Source: JBBSTY01 sp038235385 (GTDB taxonomy: Bacteria; Actinomycetota; Acidimicrobiia; Acidimicrobiales; Acidimicrobilacustridaceae). From it: a stretch of DNA of 64,000 nt. A program made the position numbers and the translations under genes. Below are positions 26,570-35,726 of this stretch, one piece after another. Each line of letters begins with the position of its first letter. The stretch's first letter is position 1. Where the stretch lies: assembly GCA_038235385.1 (NCBI GenBank), contig JBBSTY010000002.1:9218-73217 (forward strand), read 5' to 3'. The notes beneath the pieces were generated by a model, which saw nothing but the letters and a program-made list of their open reading frames with translations, did not search any database and was not told the origin of the DNA.

Positions 26570-26759
26570 AAGGCGGGGGGAACCGGTGCACCCGAGCGGC
26601 GTCCCGACCGTTCGGCGACCTCGTGAGGACCGACGGGCGTTCGGCGGATCGCGGCGCGTCAGTGCAGCTCAGAGGCGGTACACGGCACCAGGCGGGAACC
26701 GCGCGAAGATCAGCGGTCCCGTCCGTCCACGTCGTCGCGCAGCCGCTTGCGCAGGAGTG

Positions 26760-28397
26760 ATGCCGCGTTCCGTTCGCCTCCGGCCCTGGCAGAAAGAGGC
26801 CCTCGAACGCTTCGAGGCCAGCGGTCGGCCCGATTTCCTCGCGGTGGCGACCCCGGGGGCCGGCAAGACGACCTTCGCGCTCACCGCCGCCGTCCAGCAC
26901 CTGGCCCGGCACCCGGATCGCCGGGTCATCGTGGTGGCACCCACCCAGCACCTGAAGTTGCAGTGGTCGCGCGCCGCCGGGCGCCTCGACCTGCACCTCG
27001 AACCGCAGTGGTCCACCCGCGACGGTCGGCTGCCCGCCGACATGCACGGCATCGTCGTCACCTACCAGCAGGTGGCGATGCAGCCGCACGCGTTGCGCGG
27101 CATCGCGCGCGACGCCTTCGTGATCTTCGACGAGCTCCACCACGCCGGCGACGACCGGGCGTGGGGCGACGGCATCCGCGTGGCGTTCGACGGCGCCGCC
27201 CAACGGCTCGCCATCTCGGGGACACCGTTCCGTTCCGACACCGCGGCCATCCCCTTCGTCGCCTACGACGACTTCGGTGAGGCCCACGCCGACTTCGAAT
27301 ACGGCTACGGCGAGGCCCTGAACGACGGCGGCGTGGTGCGACCCGTCTACTTCCCCCGCATCGACGGGCACATGGAGTGGGTCGGCCCCGACGGCGAGCA
27401 GTACTCGGCCACCTTCGACGACGCCCTCGACCCGGCGCGGGCGGGTCAGCGTCTGCGCACCGCCCTGTCCGTCGGTGGCGAGTGGTTGCCGGCCGTGCTC
27501 GACCAGGCGCACCAGCAGCTCCTGGCCATCCGCGAGGTCCAGGCCCACGCCGGCGGCCTGGTGATCGCCATGGACCACGAGCACGCCCGCGGCATCGTGG
27601 ACCTGATGCGTCGCCGCTACGGCGTCACCGCCACCCTGGCGCTGAGCGACGACCCCACCGCGTCGGCGCGCATCGAGCACTTCGCCGAGGGATCGATGCC
27701 CTGGATCGTCGCCGTCCGCATGGTGTCGGAGGGCGTCGACATCCCCCGGCTGCGGGTCGGCGTGTTCGCCACCAACACCACCACCGAGCTGTTCTTCCGC
27801 CAGGCCGCCGGGCGCCTGGTGCGCTGGACCCGGGGGATGCGCCACCAGAAGGCGTTCTTCTTCATCCCCGACGACCTGCGGCTGCGCACCTACGCCGCCC
27901 AGATCGCCGAGCAGCGCCGTCACAGCCTGCGCCGGCGCGACACCGACGACGACGGGTTCGCCGACGACGCCGACCTCGACGACCTGGGTGGTCGGGAGGT
28001 CCCGGAGGACGAGCAGCTGTCGCTGTTCTCGGCCATCTCGGCGGTCGCGCTCGGATCGCCGCACGAACCCGAGTGGATCACCGACGAGCTCGACGACACC
28101 GACCTCAGCCTCGACGACCCCGCCACCGACCACCTCACCATCGACCTCGCTCCCCCACCCCGGCCGGGCGGCGGCGGTGCCACGACGCTCGGCCTCACCC
28201 GGCGCGAGCACAAGGCGAGGCTCCGCACCGACAACGCCGATCGGGCCCGCGACATCGTGCGCGTGTCGGGGCTCACCCACGCCCAGGTCAACGGCGAGCT
28301 CAACCGGCTGTCCAGCGTGTCGAGGGTGTCCGAGGCCACCGTCGAGCAGCTCGAGCGCCGCCTCGGTCACGCCGATCGCTGGCTCAGCCGTCTCTGA
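26760..28397 (+). CDS. Superfamily 2 DEAD/DEAH-type helicase
   Basis: 545 residues. Q-like RPWQKEAL, Walker A TPGAGKTTFAL, motif Ib VVAPTQHLKLQW, Walker B-type IFDELHHAGDD (DELH), motif III SGTPFRSD, then motifs V (VSEGVDIPRLRVGVFA) and VI (RQAAGRLVR). It resembles XPB/UvsW-like DNA translocases. An acidic insert (RRDTDDDGFADDADLDDLG) and a C-terminal helical domain (~470-545) follow. ATG follows CAGGAGTG, a good ribosome binding site that overlaps the start region. No nuclease or methylase partner is nearby, so a repair role is likelier than restriction. Confidence 0.82.
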   Translation: MPRSVRLRPWQKEALERFEASGRPDFLAVATPGAGKTTFALTAAVQHLARHPDRRVIVVAPTQHLKLQWSRAAGRLDLHLEPQWSTRDGRLPADMHGIVVTYQQVAMQPHALRGIARDAFVIFDELHHAGDDRAWGDGIRVAFDGAAQRLAISGTPFRSDTAAIPFVAYDDFGEAHADFEYGYGEALNDGGVVRPVYFPRIDGHMEWVGPDGEQYSATFDDALDPARAGQRLRTALSVGGEWLPAVLDQAHQQLLAIREVQAHAGGLVIAMDHEHARGIVDLMRRRYGVTATLALSDDPTASARIEHFAEGSMPWIVAVRMVSEGVDIPRLRVGVFATNTTTELFFRQAAGRLVRWTRGMRHQKAFFFIPDDLRLRTYAAQIAEQRRHSLRRRDTDDDGFADDADLDDLGGREVPEDEQLSLFSAISAVALGSPHEPEWITDELDDTDLSLDDPATDHLTIDLAPPPRPGGGGATTLGLTRREHKARLRTDNADRARDIVRVSGLTHAQVNGELNRLSSVSRVSEATVEQLERRLGHADRWLSRL

Positions 28398-28528
28398 TCC
28401 CCGCCGGTCGTCGGAAGCCAGCGTCGAGGTCCGTCGCCGGACGTCGGTCGCCGGCTGGAGGTGGCAACGGGCGTTCGCGGGTGCACCATGGGTGCGAGGA
28501 CCCGTTCGCCACGACGAGGAGATCCGAG

Positions 28529-29947
28529 ATGGACCAGACCCCGGTTCGCATCGCCGGCATGCCCGAGACCACCGAGTCGGGCGTCGCCGTGCACAACCCC
28601 TACACCGGCGACGTCATCGCCGAGGTGCCGCTGTGCGATGCGTCCCACGTCGACCGAGCGTGCACCCACGCCGCGTCGGTGCTGGCACGCGGGGACCTGC
28701 CCCAGCACGAGCGGGCCGCCATCCTCGATCGGGCCTCCCGCCTCGTGGCCGAGCGATCCGAGTCGCTCGCCCGGACCATCGCGACCGAATCGGGCAAACC
28801 CATCGCGACCGCACGCGGCGAGGCCGCTCGGGCGGTCGACACCTTCACCTTCGCCGCGCTCGAGGCTCGCCGGCTCTCCGGTGAGGTCGTACCACTCGGG
28901 GCCACGAGCAACGGAGACGGCAAGCTCGGGTTCGCGCTGCGGGTCCCCGCCGGCGTCGTCGCCGCCATCTCGCCGTTCAACTTCCCGTTGAACCTGGTGG
29001 CCCACAAGCTCGCCCCGGCGATCGCCGCGGGATGTCCCGTGGTGCTCAAGCCGGCGCCCCAGACCCCGCTGAGCGCGCTCGCGCTGGTGGACCTGCTCGT
29101 CGACGCCGGCCTGCCCGAGGATTGGATCTCGGTGGTCACCGACCGCAGCGCCGAGGCCGCGGCGCCCCTCGTGGAGCATCCGGTCCCCGCGGTCGTCACC
29201 TTCACCGGGTCGGTGCCCGTCGGGTGGGGCATCGCCGCGGCAGCGCCGCGCAAGCGGGTGCTGCTCGAGTTGGGGTCCAACTCCCCGCTCATCGTCGAAC
29301 CGGGCGCATCCGTCGCCGACGTGGCGAGGCGGTGCGGACCCGCCGCGTTCGGGTTCGCCGGGCAGAGCTGCATCTCGGTGCAGCGGGTGCTCGTGCACCG
29401 CAGCATCCACGACGAGCTCGTCGAATCGCTCGCGGCGGTGGCGGACGGGCTGGTGGTGGGCGACCCGCTCGACGATGCCACCGACGTCGGTCCGCTCATC
29501 GCGCCGGCCGCGATCGAGCGCGTGCGAGGGTGGATCGAGTCGGCCGTCGCGGCCGGCGGGCGCGTCGTCGCCGGTGGCACCCTCGAGGACGGGCTCCTCC
29601 GGCCCACCGTCGTCGACGACGTCGACCCGGCGTGCGACCTGTGGCGGCGCGAGGTGTTCGGCCCGGCCGTCGGCGTGCGCGCCTACGACGACATCGACGA
29701 GGCGTTCGCCCTGGCCAACGACACCGATTTCGGGCTCCACGTCGGCATCTTCACCAACGACCTCGCCATCGCCCTGCGTGCGGCCCGCGAGCTCGACTTC
29801 GGCGGCGTCCTCGTCAACGAGGTCCCCACCTGGCGGGCCGACCAGCAGCCCTACGGCGGCGTTCGCGACGCCGGCAACACGCGCGAGGGCCCCGCCTACG
29901 CCGTCGAGGAGCTCACGTCGCTGCGCTTCGTCAGCTTCCAGCCCTGA
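28529..29947 (+). CDS. NAD(P)-dependent aldehyde dehydrogenase
   Basis: 472 residues, usual length. Motifs: SPFNFPLNLVAHKLAPAIAAGCPVVLKPAPQTPLSA (pieces of the cofactor site), FTGSVPVGWGI, catalytic Glu in LLELGSNSP and catalytic Cys in FAGQSCISVQR, and REVFGPAVGV near the C-terminus. Close to succinate-semialdehyde- or glyceraldehyde-type dehydrogenases. It converges with the class III aminotransferase (17-base overlap of 3' ends), and the two could act in a GABA-like pathway; that is inference. Confidence 0.9.
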   Translation: MDQTPVRIAGMPETTESGVAVHNPYTGDVIAEVPLCDASHVDRACTHAASVLARGDLPQHERAAILDRASRLVAERSESLARTIATESGKPIATARGEAARAVDTFTFAALEARRLSGEVVPLGATSNGDGKLGFALRVPAGVVAAISPFNFPLNLVAHKLAPAIAAGCPVVLKPAPQTPLSALALVDLLVDAGLPEDWISVVTDRSAEAAAPLVEHPVPAVVTFTGSVPVGWGIAAAAPRKRVLLELGSNSPLIVEPGASVADVARRCGPAAFGFAGQSCISVQRVLVHRSIHDELVESLAAVADGLVVGDPLDDATDVGPLIAPAAIERVRGWIESAVAAGGRVVAGGTLEDGLLRPTVVDDVDPACDLWRREVFGPAVGVRAYDDIDEAFALANDTDFGLHVGIFTNDLAIALRAARELDFGGVLVNEVPTWRADQQPYGGVRDAGNTREGPAYAVEELTSLRFVSFQP

Positions 29948-31187
29948 CCGTCTCGAGCGCTCCCTCCAGGAGCTCGAGTCCCCGGTCGATCTGGACGGCG
30001 TCCACCACCAGCGGCGGGATGAGCCGCACCACCTGACCGTCGGCCCCGCACGACAGCAGCAACAGACCTGCGTCGGCGGCGGCGGCGAGCACCGCCCTGG
30101 CGCGGTCGCCCCCGCGCACCTCGTCGCGGCCGGCGATCTCCAGGCCGATCATGAGACCCCGCCCACGCACGTCGGCGATCATCTCGTACCGACCGGCGAG
30201 CCGGTGGCAGCCGGCGACGAGACGCTCGCCCATCGCTGCCGCGTTGGCCACCAGCCCCTCGTCGCGCACCACGCCGAGCGTGGCGACTGCGGCGGCGCAG
30301 GCCACGGGGTTGCCGCCGTAGGTGCCGCCCTGCGAGCCCGGGAAGCCGCCGGCCATCAGCTCGGGCGTGGTGACGATCGCCGACAGCGGCATCCCGCTGG
30401 CCAGGCCCTTGGCGGTCACCACGATGTCGGGACGCACACCGGCGTGCTCCATCGCCCACATGCGACCGGTGCGACCGACACCGGTCTGCACCTCGTCGGC
30501 CACCAACACGATGCCGTGGAGGTCGCAGCGCTCGCGCAGCCCGACGAGGAACGCGTCCGGAGCGGGCACGTAGCCGCCCTCGCCGAGCACGGGCTCGATG
30601 AACATGGCCGCGGTCTCGGCGGGCGCGGTGGTGGTGGCGAAGAGGTGATCGAGCTCACGGAGGCAGAACGCCACGGTGTCGTCCTCGGTCCATCCGTAGC
30701 GGTGCGCGTACGGGAACGGTGCCAGCACCACGCCACCCATGAGGGGCGCCAGACCGGCGCGGACGGCGAGCTTCGACGTGGTGAGCGAGGCCGCCCCCAT
30801 GGTGCGACCGTGGAAGCCACCCTGGAAGGCGATGAGGTTGGGTCGACCCGTCGCGTGGCGGGCGAGGCGAATGGCCGCCTCGACCGCCTCGGACCCCGAG
30901 TTCGCCACATGGACGCTCCCGAAGCCCGGCAGCGTGGCGCACAGCGCATCGGTGAGCTCGTCGAGGCGCGGGTGCATCACCGTGGTGACCTGACCGTGGA
31001 TGAGCGTGGCGGCCTGCTCGGCGATCGCCGCCACGACCGCCGGATGGCAGTGACCGGTGCTCGTGACCCCGATCCCGGCGGTGAAGTCGAGGTAGCGCCG
31101 CCCGCCGGCGTCGACGAGCCACACCCCCTCACCTCGCACGGCGACGACGGGTGTGGCCTGGAGCAGGAGCGGGGAGCGGGTGCGCAT
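29931..31187 (-). CDS. Class III PLP-dependent aminotransferase (GABA/ornithine type)
   Basis: 418 residues. ANSGSEAVEAAIRLAR (phosphate-binding), FQGGFHGRTMGAASLTTSK, EPVLGEGGYVPAP, VLVADEVQTGVGRTGRMWA (Asp that pairs with PLP) and VVTAKGLASGMPLSAIV (Schiff-base Lys). Similar to 4-aminobutyrate and acetylornithine aminotransferases; the substrate cannot be fixed from sequence alone. ATG31187 has AAGGA about 9 bases upstream; a longer frame upstream lacks family motifs. Confidence 0.9.
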   Translation of the reverse strand: MRTRSPLLLQATPVVAVRGEGVWLVDAGGRRYLDFTAGIGVTSTGHCHPAVVAAIAEQAATLIHGQVTTVMHPRLDELTDALCATLPGFGSVHVANSGSEAVEAAIRLARHATGRPNLIAFQGGFHGRTMGAASLTTSKLAVRAGLAPLMGGVVLAPFPYAHRYGWTEDDTVAFCLRELDHLFATTTAPAETAAMFIEPVLGEGGYVPAPDAFLVGLRERCDLHGIVLVADEVQTGVGRTGRMWAMEHAGVRPDIVVTAKGLASGMPLSAIVTTPELMAGGFPGSQGGTYGGNPVACAAAVATLGVVRDEGLVANAAAMGERLVAGCHRLAGRYEMIADVRGRGLMIGLEIAGRDEVRGGDRARAVLAAAADAGLLLLSCGADGQVVRLIPPLVVDAVQIDRGLELLEGALETVRAGS

Positions 31188-31368
31188 CGGTGGGGATCCT
31201 TCGGAGATCTGGTCGAGAACGTTGTACCGCATGGCGCCACCGCGACCGGGGCACCAGCGAGCGACCGTCCGGCACGGCGAGCATCGCACCGCATCGCAGA
31301 ATCTCTCCCCTTTTCTCGGTGACCTCGGGCACAATGGAGTCGGACGCGAGCGACATGGCTGGAGGGGC

Positions 31369-32262
31369 ATGACGAACGCCGAACCGACGATCGATCTCCG
31401 GACCCCGGAACCTGCCACCCGCACGGCCTTCGTGCTCGCCGGCGGCGCCACCCGGGGCGCGTCGCAGGTGGGGATGCTGCGGGCGCTGATCGAACGCGGC
31501 ATCCGAGCCGACCTCGTGGTCGGCACCTCGATCGGCGCGCTCAACGGTGCCTGCTACGCGGAGTCCCCGACCGTCGAGGCACTCGACCGACTGGCGGGTC
31601 TCTGGGAGACGCCGCCGCGCTCCCACATCTTCTCGCTGTCGGCACGGTCGATCGCCCGCAACGTCCGCAGCCGCAAGGGCTACGTCCTCGACAACGACGG
31701 GCTCCGCGATTGGATCCGCACCAACACCTCGGTGGCACGGCTCGAGGACTTCTCCATCCCCCTCCACGCGGTCGCCACCGACGCCCGCACCCGCCGCCCC
31801 GTCGTCCTCTCGCGAGGCGACACCGTGCAGTCGCTCCTCGCCACCAGCGCCATCCCCGGCATCTTCCCGCCGATCTCGATCGGGGGGACCGCGCTCATCG
31901 ACGGCGGTTCGTCCGCCGACACACCGATCGCACCCGCGGTCGGCCTCGGCGCCACGACCCTGTACGTGCTGCCCACCGCACCCGACGACGCCGCGCCACC
32001 CGGACACCTCTGGCAGCTGCTCGACCACCTCTTCGGCCAACCGGTGGCCGATGCCGGCGGCGACCCGGTGGGTGTCGTCGTGCACCGGCTCCCGGCGCCG
32101 CGTCCCGACGCCAACCCGGTCACCTTCCGGGCCAGCCGACGCCTCATGGACGAGGCCTACGAGCTCGCCACCCGGTTCCTCGACGCTCGGCCGGAGCCGT
32201 CGGCGGGTCAGCCGAGCTCGGGACCGAGGATCGACACGAAGCTGACCATCTCGCCCGGGTAG
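31369..32262 (+). CDS. Patatin-like phospholipase
   Basis: 297 residues. Oxyanion loop LAGGATRGASQVGML, nucleophile elbow VVGTSIGALNGA (GxSxG) and catalytic Asp in LIDGGSSADTP complete the Ser-Asp dyad. NTE/RssA-like patatins hydrolyse phospholipids or lysophospholipids, usually at the cytoplasmic face. The ATG is preceded very closely by GGAGGGG. Its 3' end overlaps the convergent thiolase gene by 55 bases, so its last ~18 residues are encoded antisense to the thiolase C-terminus. Confidence 0.87.
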   Translation: MTNAEPTIDLRTPEPATRTAFVLAGGATRGASQVGMLRALIERGIRADLVVGTSIGALNGACYAESPTVEALDRLAGLWETPPRSHIFSLSARSIARNVRSRKGYVLDNDGLRDWIRTNTSVARLEDFSIPLHAVATDARTRRPVVLSRGDTVQSLLATSAIPGIFPPISIGGTALIDGGSSADTPIAPAVGLGATTLYVLPTAPDDAAPPGHLWQLLDHLFGQPVADAGGDPVGVVVHRLPAPRPDANPVTFRASRRLMDEAYELATRFLDARPEPSAGQPSSGPRIDTKLTISPG

Positions 32263-33410
32263 CCCCCGAGGTTGTGGACGAGGCCGAGCTTGGCGCCGTC
32301 GCCGTCCATCGACGCGAGGTGACGCTCCTCGGGTGCCTCGCCGCGGAGCTGGAGCCAGTTCTCGAAGTGCATGCGCAGCCCGGACGCACCCACCGGGTGG
32401 CCGAACGACTTCAGGCCCCCGTCGGGGTTGACGGGGAGCTCGCCGCCGAGGTCGAAGACCCCGGCCTCGACGTCCTTCCACGCCTCGCCGCGTGCGGAGA
32501 ACCCGAGGTCCTCCATGAGCACCAGCTCGGTCGGGGTGAAGCAGTCGTGCACCTCGGCCATGGTGATCTCGCGCCGCGGATCGGTGACCCCGGCCTGGGC
32601 GTACGCGTCCCTCGCCGCGGCGGCCACCTCGGGGAACGTGGTGTAGTCGTACCCGGGGTCGATGAGGCCCGAGCCGTTGCCGGCGACCAACGACAACGCC
32701 TTGATGTAGAGCGGTTTGTCGGTGTAGCGGTGCGCATCCTCGGCGCGCACGACGATCGCCGCCGCGCCCCCGTCGGCGACACCGGCGCAGTCGAACACGC
32801 CCAGGCGACCAGCCACCGTGGGCGAGGCGCAGATGGCCTCGACGCTCATCTCCTTGCGGAACTGGGCTCGAGGGTTGCGGGCGCCGTTGTAGTGGTTCTT
32901 CGACGCGATGCGGGCGAGCACGCCCTTGAGCGTGTCCTCGTCGACGCCGAACTTCGCCGCGTACGCCGGGACGATGAGGCTGAACATGGCGGCCGCCGTG
33001 AGGCTGCGGGCGGTGCCGTCGTTCGGGATGGGGAAGGCGTTGAGTCCCTGGTAGCCGGAGTCCTTCACCTTCTCGCCCCCGATCGCCATGGCGACGTCGT
33101 AGGCACCCGAGGCGACGGCGTACGCCGCCTGGCGCAGCGCCTCGCTGCCGGACGCACAGAAGTTCTCGACGCGGGTGACCGGCCGGTTCTCGAGCTTGAG
33201 CGGCGCCGCCAGGGTGATCCCGCTCATGCCCGACTGGGCGGTGCCGAGCCAGTAGGCGTCGACGTCGGCCTTGGTGATGCCGGCGTCGGCGAACGCCTCG
33301 TCGGCGGCGTCGATCAGCAGGTCGTCGAGCCCCTTGTCCCAGTGCTCCTTGAAGGGGGTGCAACCCATCCCCACGATGGCGACCTTGTCCTTGATGCCGT
33401 GCGAGCTCAT
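32208..33410 (-). CDS. Thiolase-fold acetyl-CoA acetyltransferase/lipid-transfer protein
   Basis: 400 residues. VAIVGMGCTPFKEHWDKG start, ENFCASGSEALRQAAY (nucleophilic Cys), ADGGAAAIVVRAED, EVHDCFTPTELVLMEDLGF and NPDGGLKSFGHPVGASGLRM (His of the GHPxGASG motif). This is the SCP-x/Ltp thiolase type, used in beta-oxidation or in aldol-type removal of side chains in steroid-like substrates. The next gene upstream on this strand carries a DUF35 domain, the usual partner of such thiolases. Confidence 0.88.
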   Translation of the reverse strand: MSSHGIKDKVAIVGMGCTPFKEHWDKGLDDLLIDAADEAFADAGITKADVDAYWLGTAQSGMSGITLAAPLKLENRPVTRVENFCASGSEALRQAAYAVASGAYDVAMAIGGEKVKDSGYQGLNAFPIPNDGTARSLTAAAMFSLIVPAYAAKFGVDEDTLKGVLARIASKNHYNGARNPRAQFRKEMSVEAICASPTVAGRLGVFDCAGVADGGAAAIVVRAEDAHRYTDKPLYIKALSLVAGNGSGLIDPGYDYTTFPEVAAAARDAYAQAGVTDPRREITMAEVHDCFTPTELVLMEDLGFSARGEAWKDVEAGVFDLGGELPVNPDGGLKSFGHPVGASGLRMHFENWLQLRGEAPEERHLASMDGDGAKLGLVHNLGGYPGEMVSFVSILGPELG

Positions 33411-33480
33411 GTGTGTCGTCCTGTCCATCTCGTGCTGCGTGTGCCGTGCCGTGCCGTGCGGTGGGTTCGAACCGGGCCGG

Positions 33481-34908
33481 TCAGCGGACCGGCTTGGCCT
33501 TCCAGAAGTAGTTCTGGATGCCGTCGGACTGGTTGAGCCGCCGGAAGCTCATCTGCACCCGACCGCCGATCGTGACGTCGTCGGCGGCCACATCGGTGAG
33601 CTCGACCGGCAGGCGACCGCCGCCGTCGAAGTCGACGACGGCGAACACGATCGGGGGGCTCGGTGAGTACGCGAGCCGGTCGACGGTGAACGTGGCGACG
33701 GTGCCCTCGACGTCGGCCATCGGCAGCGCGTCCATGTCGTCGACCTGGCCGCCGTCGTAGGAGACCCGGGCCGGGGGCAGGTGCACCGCTCCGGACGAGC
33801 GGTCGCGGGATCCGACGAACCCGAACTTCCAGTCCTCGTTGCGAACCGCCGCACTGGAACTGGCGCGAGCGGGCTCGGGACGGTTGGGCGGTTGGATGGC
33901 CACCATGTCGTTCCACGCGAGGAACTTGAGGTACGGCAGCGATGCGTCGCCGGTCTCGATCTGACGGGCGACCGTGCGGCGTGGCTGCCAGGACGAGATG
34001 GCATCGGTGGCGCGGAACACGAACACGTCGCAGCCGTCCGACAGCACAACCAGCACGATGACCTGCCCGGCCTCCGCGGTCTCGAGCGCGGCGGTGAGCT
34101 GGAGCAGCGGATGGGCGGCGCCGGTGTTGCCCACGGTGAGGGCGAGGTTGTCGGCCACGCCACCGGTTCCGGTGCCGACCTTGCCGCCGAGCTGGCGGAC
34201 GGCACGCCCGTGGGTGCCGGTGACCACCACCGAGGCGATGTCGTCGGCGGCGATCCCGGTCGCGTCGAGCGCCAGCGCGAACGCCTCCGAACCGAGGGGC
34301 ACGTAGCGCATCTCGCCGAATCGCTCCTCCCACTGGCGCGACCGTGGCTCACCCGGCACCCGCCAACGATCGAGGAACTCCTCGCTCGTGGACGCGCCAC
34401 CGAGGTACTCGGCGATGACCGCCCCACCGCCGTAGCTACCGTCGCTGCCGTCGCCGACGAGCACCGCCGCGCCGGCGTCGCCGCCGTCGCGCTCATCCGC
34501 GCTGTTCGGCAGGCCGGTGCGCTGATCGGCGGTGACCACGAGCGTGGTTCCGGTTCCGGTCAGGGCGGCGCGCAGGGCACCCGCCGCCGAACGCACCGAG
34601 CCGTTGGCGTCGAAGACCGGCGTGTCGCGATCGAGACGGAGCGCGGCGTGCACGACCGTGGCGTTGGTCTTGTCGGTGTAGGCGGGCGAGGTCGTGGAGA
34701 ACCAGAGCTGGTCCACCGCCGACGGGGCGGTCGCCGACGACCGGAGCGCGAGGCGGGCAGCTTCGACGCCCATGGTGGTGGAGTCCTCGTCGTAGGACGC
34801 CACCGACCGGCTGCCCTTGGCGGCGCCTCCGCCGTGGGCGGCCGCGATGGCCGCTCGTTCGAGCCGGTGATGGGGCACGTAGCCTGCCGCGGTGATGATT
34901 CCTCGCAT
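33481..34908 (-). CDS. Ketoacyl/HMG-CoA synthase-like domain fused to DUF35 OB-fold protein
   Basis: 475 residues. N-terminal two thirds: thiolase-superfamily KAS III/HMG-CoA synthase-like fold (GIITAAGYVPHHRL, DQLWFSTTSPAYTDKTNATVVHAAL, ALTVGNTGAAHPLLQLTAAL). C-terminal ~150 residues: DUF35, with a LKFLAWNDMVAIQPPNRPEP segment and an OB fold (VVDFDGGGRLPVELTDVA). The usual catalytic Cys position after the DAN motif reads DANGSVRSAAG, without Cys, so the synthase half may be structural. DUF35 proteins bind acyl-CoA and pair with thiolases or MaoC hydratases. The start lies exactly six bases after a TACGGT box; a palindromic operator abuts that box. Confidence 0.8.
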   Translation of the reverse strand: MRGIITAAGYVPHHRLERAAIAAAHGGGAAKGSRSVASYDEDSTTMGVEAARLALRSSATAPSAVDQLWFSTTSPAYTDKTNATVVHAALRLDRDTPVFDANGSVRSAAGALRAALTGTGTTLVVTADQRTGLPNSADERDGGDAGAAVLVGDGSDGSYGGGAVIAEYLGGASTSEEFLDRWRVPGEPRSRQWEERFGEMRYVPLGSEAFALALDATGIAADDIASVVVTGTHGRAVRQLGGKVGTGTGGVADNLALTVGNTGAAHPLLQLTAALETAEAGQVIVLVVLSDGCDVFVFRATDAISSWQPRRTVARQIETGDASLPYLKFLAWNDMVAIQPPNRPEPARASSSAAVRNEDWKFGFVGSRDRSSGAVHLPPARVSYDGGQVDDMDALPMADVEGTVATFTVDRLAYSPSPPIVFAVVDFDGGGRLPVELTDVAADDVTIGGRVQMSFRRLNQSDGIQNYFWKAKPVR

Positions 34909-34914
34909 CGGATC

Positions 34915-34937
34915 ACCGTACCTGACGCACCGTCAGG
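34915..34937 (-). promoter_or_regulatory. Leaderless promoter plus palindromic operator (site 1 of CTGAC-N5-GTCAG)
   Basis: -10 box TACGGT (34915-34920, minus strand) six bases from the ATG of the ketosynthase-DUF35 gene. Directly upstream of it is the perfect palindrome CCTGACG-CAC-CGTCAGG (34921-34937), filling the -35/-10 spacer. The same core occurs at 35681 and 45994. Confidence 0.6.
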
Positions 34938-35049
34938 AACGCACGGTGGCCCGCTCGGACGGCGTTGCGGCCCACCTCCCACCGTCGGGCTAGATTCTGC
35001 GACCTCACCCAGCGCGCCGAGCGGTGGGACACGACGACGAGGAGTCGAG

Positions 35050-35637
35050 ATGCGATCGCACCAGGTGGGTACCCGTCGGACGGGACGACGAGTGGCCGTG
35101 ATGGCAGCCGCGACGGCCACCACCGCCGTCCTGCTCACGGCTGGCTGCAGCTCGAGCGACACGACCACGACGACCACGACCGCCGCGTCGGCGTCGTCGG
35201 GCACCAAGGCGCCCGAGACCTCCACGACCGCCAAGACCGGGGGCACGACGCCCGGCACCGCCAAGACCAACAGCACCGCACCGAAGGGCTCCACGGTCGA
35301 CCTCGCCAACGCGGACATCCTGGCCGACGAGGATGCCGTCGACGTCACGTGGAGCCTCGACGCCGGCGAGTACCGCGGCCGGGACGGCTGGATGGTCGCC
35401 TACGACTGCTCGCCCGACGGCGAGACGTCCACGGTGTGGGGCGACGGCGTCTACACCGACGACTCCTCGGTGTGCGTGGCCGCGGTCCACGCCGGGCTCA
35501 TCGACTTCGCCGACGGCGGTCGGGTCGTCATCGAGATCAGCCCCGGCCTCGAGGAGTACGGCTCCTCGACCGCCAACGGGGTGACCACCACGGAGTACGG
35601 CAGCTGGGGCGGGAGCTACAGCTTCCCCGGCAACTGA
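35050..35637 (+). CDS. Secreted lipoprotein with a C-terminal LCCL domain
   Basis: 195 residues. Twin-arginine-like basic start (RRTGRRVAVMAA), lipobox VLLTAGC (Cys33), a Thr/Ser-rich linker (~35-90), then an LCCL domain: VWGDGVYTDDSSVCVAAVHAGLID, GGRVVIEISPGLEEYGSSTANGV, TEYGSWGGSYSFPG. LCCL domains (named after Limulus factor C, cochlin and Lgl1) are extracellular, typically disulfide-stabilised modules. Here the cysteines at DCSPDG and SVCVAA fit one bridge. Probably surface-exposed, function unknown. Confidence 0.75.
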   Translation: MRSHQVGTRRTGRRVAVMAAATATTAVLLTAGCSSSDTTTTTTTAASASSGTKAPETSTTAKTGGTTPGTAKTNSTAPKGSTVDLANADILADEDAVDVTWSLDAGEYRGRDGWMVAYDCSPDGETSTVWGDGVYTDDSSVCVAAVHAGLIDFADGGRVVIEISPGLEEYGSSTANGVTTTEYGSWGGSYSFPGN

Positions 35638-35680
35638 TCCCGGGCAGCCGGCACCGATCCACGCCGTCTGCGGTTGCGGT

Positions 35681-35701
35681 AATCTGACAGTTCGTCAGAT
35701 T
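35681..35701 (+). promoter_or_regulatory. Palindromic operator over the amidohydrolase promoter (site 2)
   Basis: AATCTGAC-AGTTC-GTCAGATT, perfect 8-base arms with a 5-base centre. A TAATCT -10-like box (35680-35685) runs into its left arm, so a bound protein would cover the start of transcription. It lies 26 bases before the GTG of the amidohydrolase. Confidence 0.6.
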
Positions 35702-35726
35702 CCGACGTCGCCGAGGAGGGCACCCC

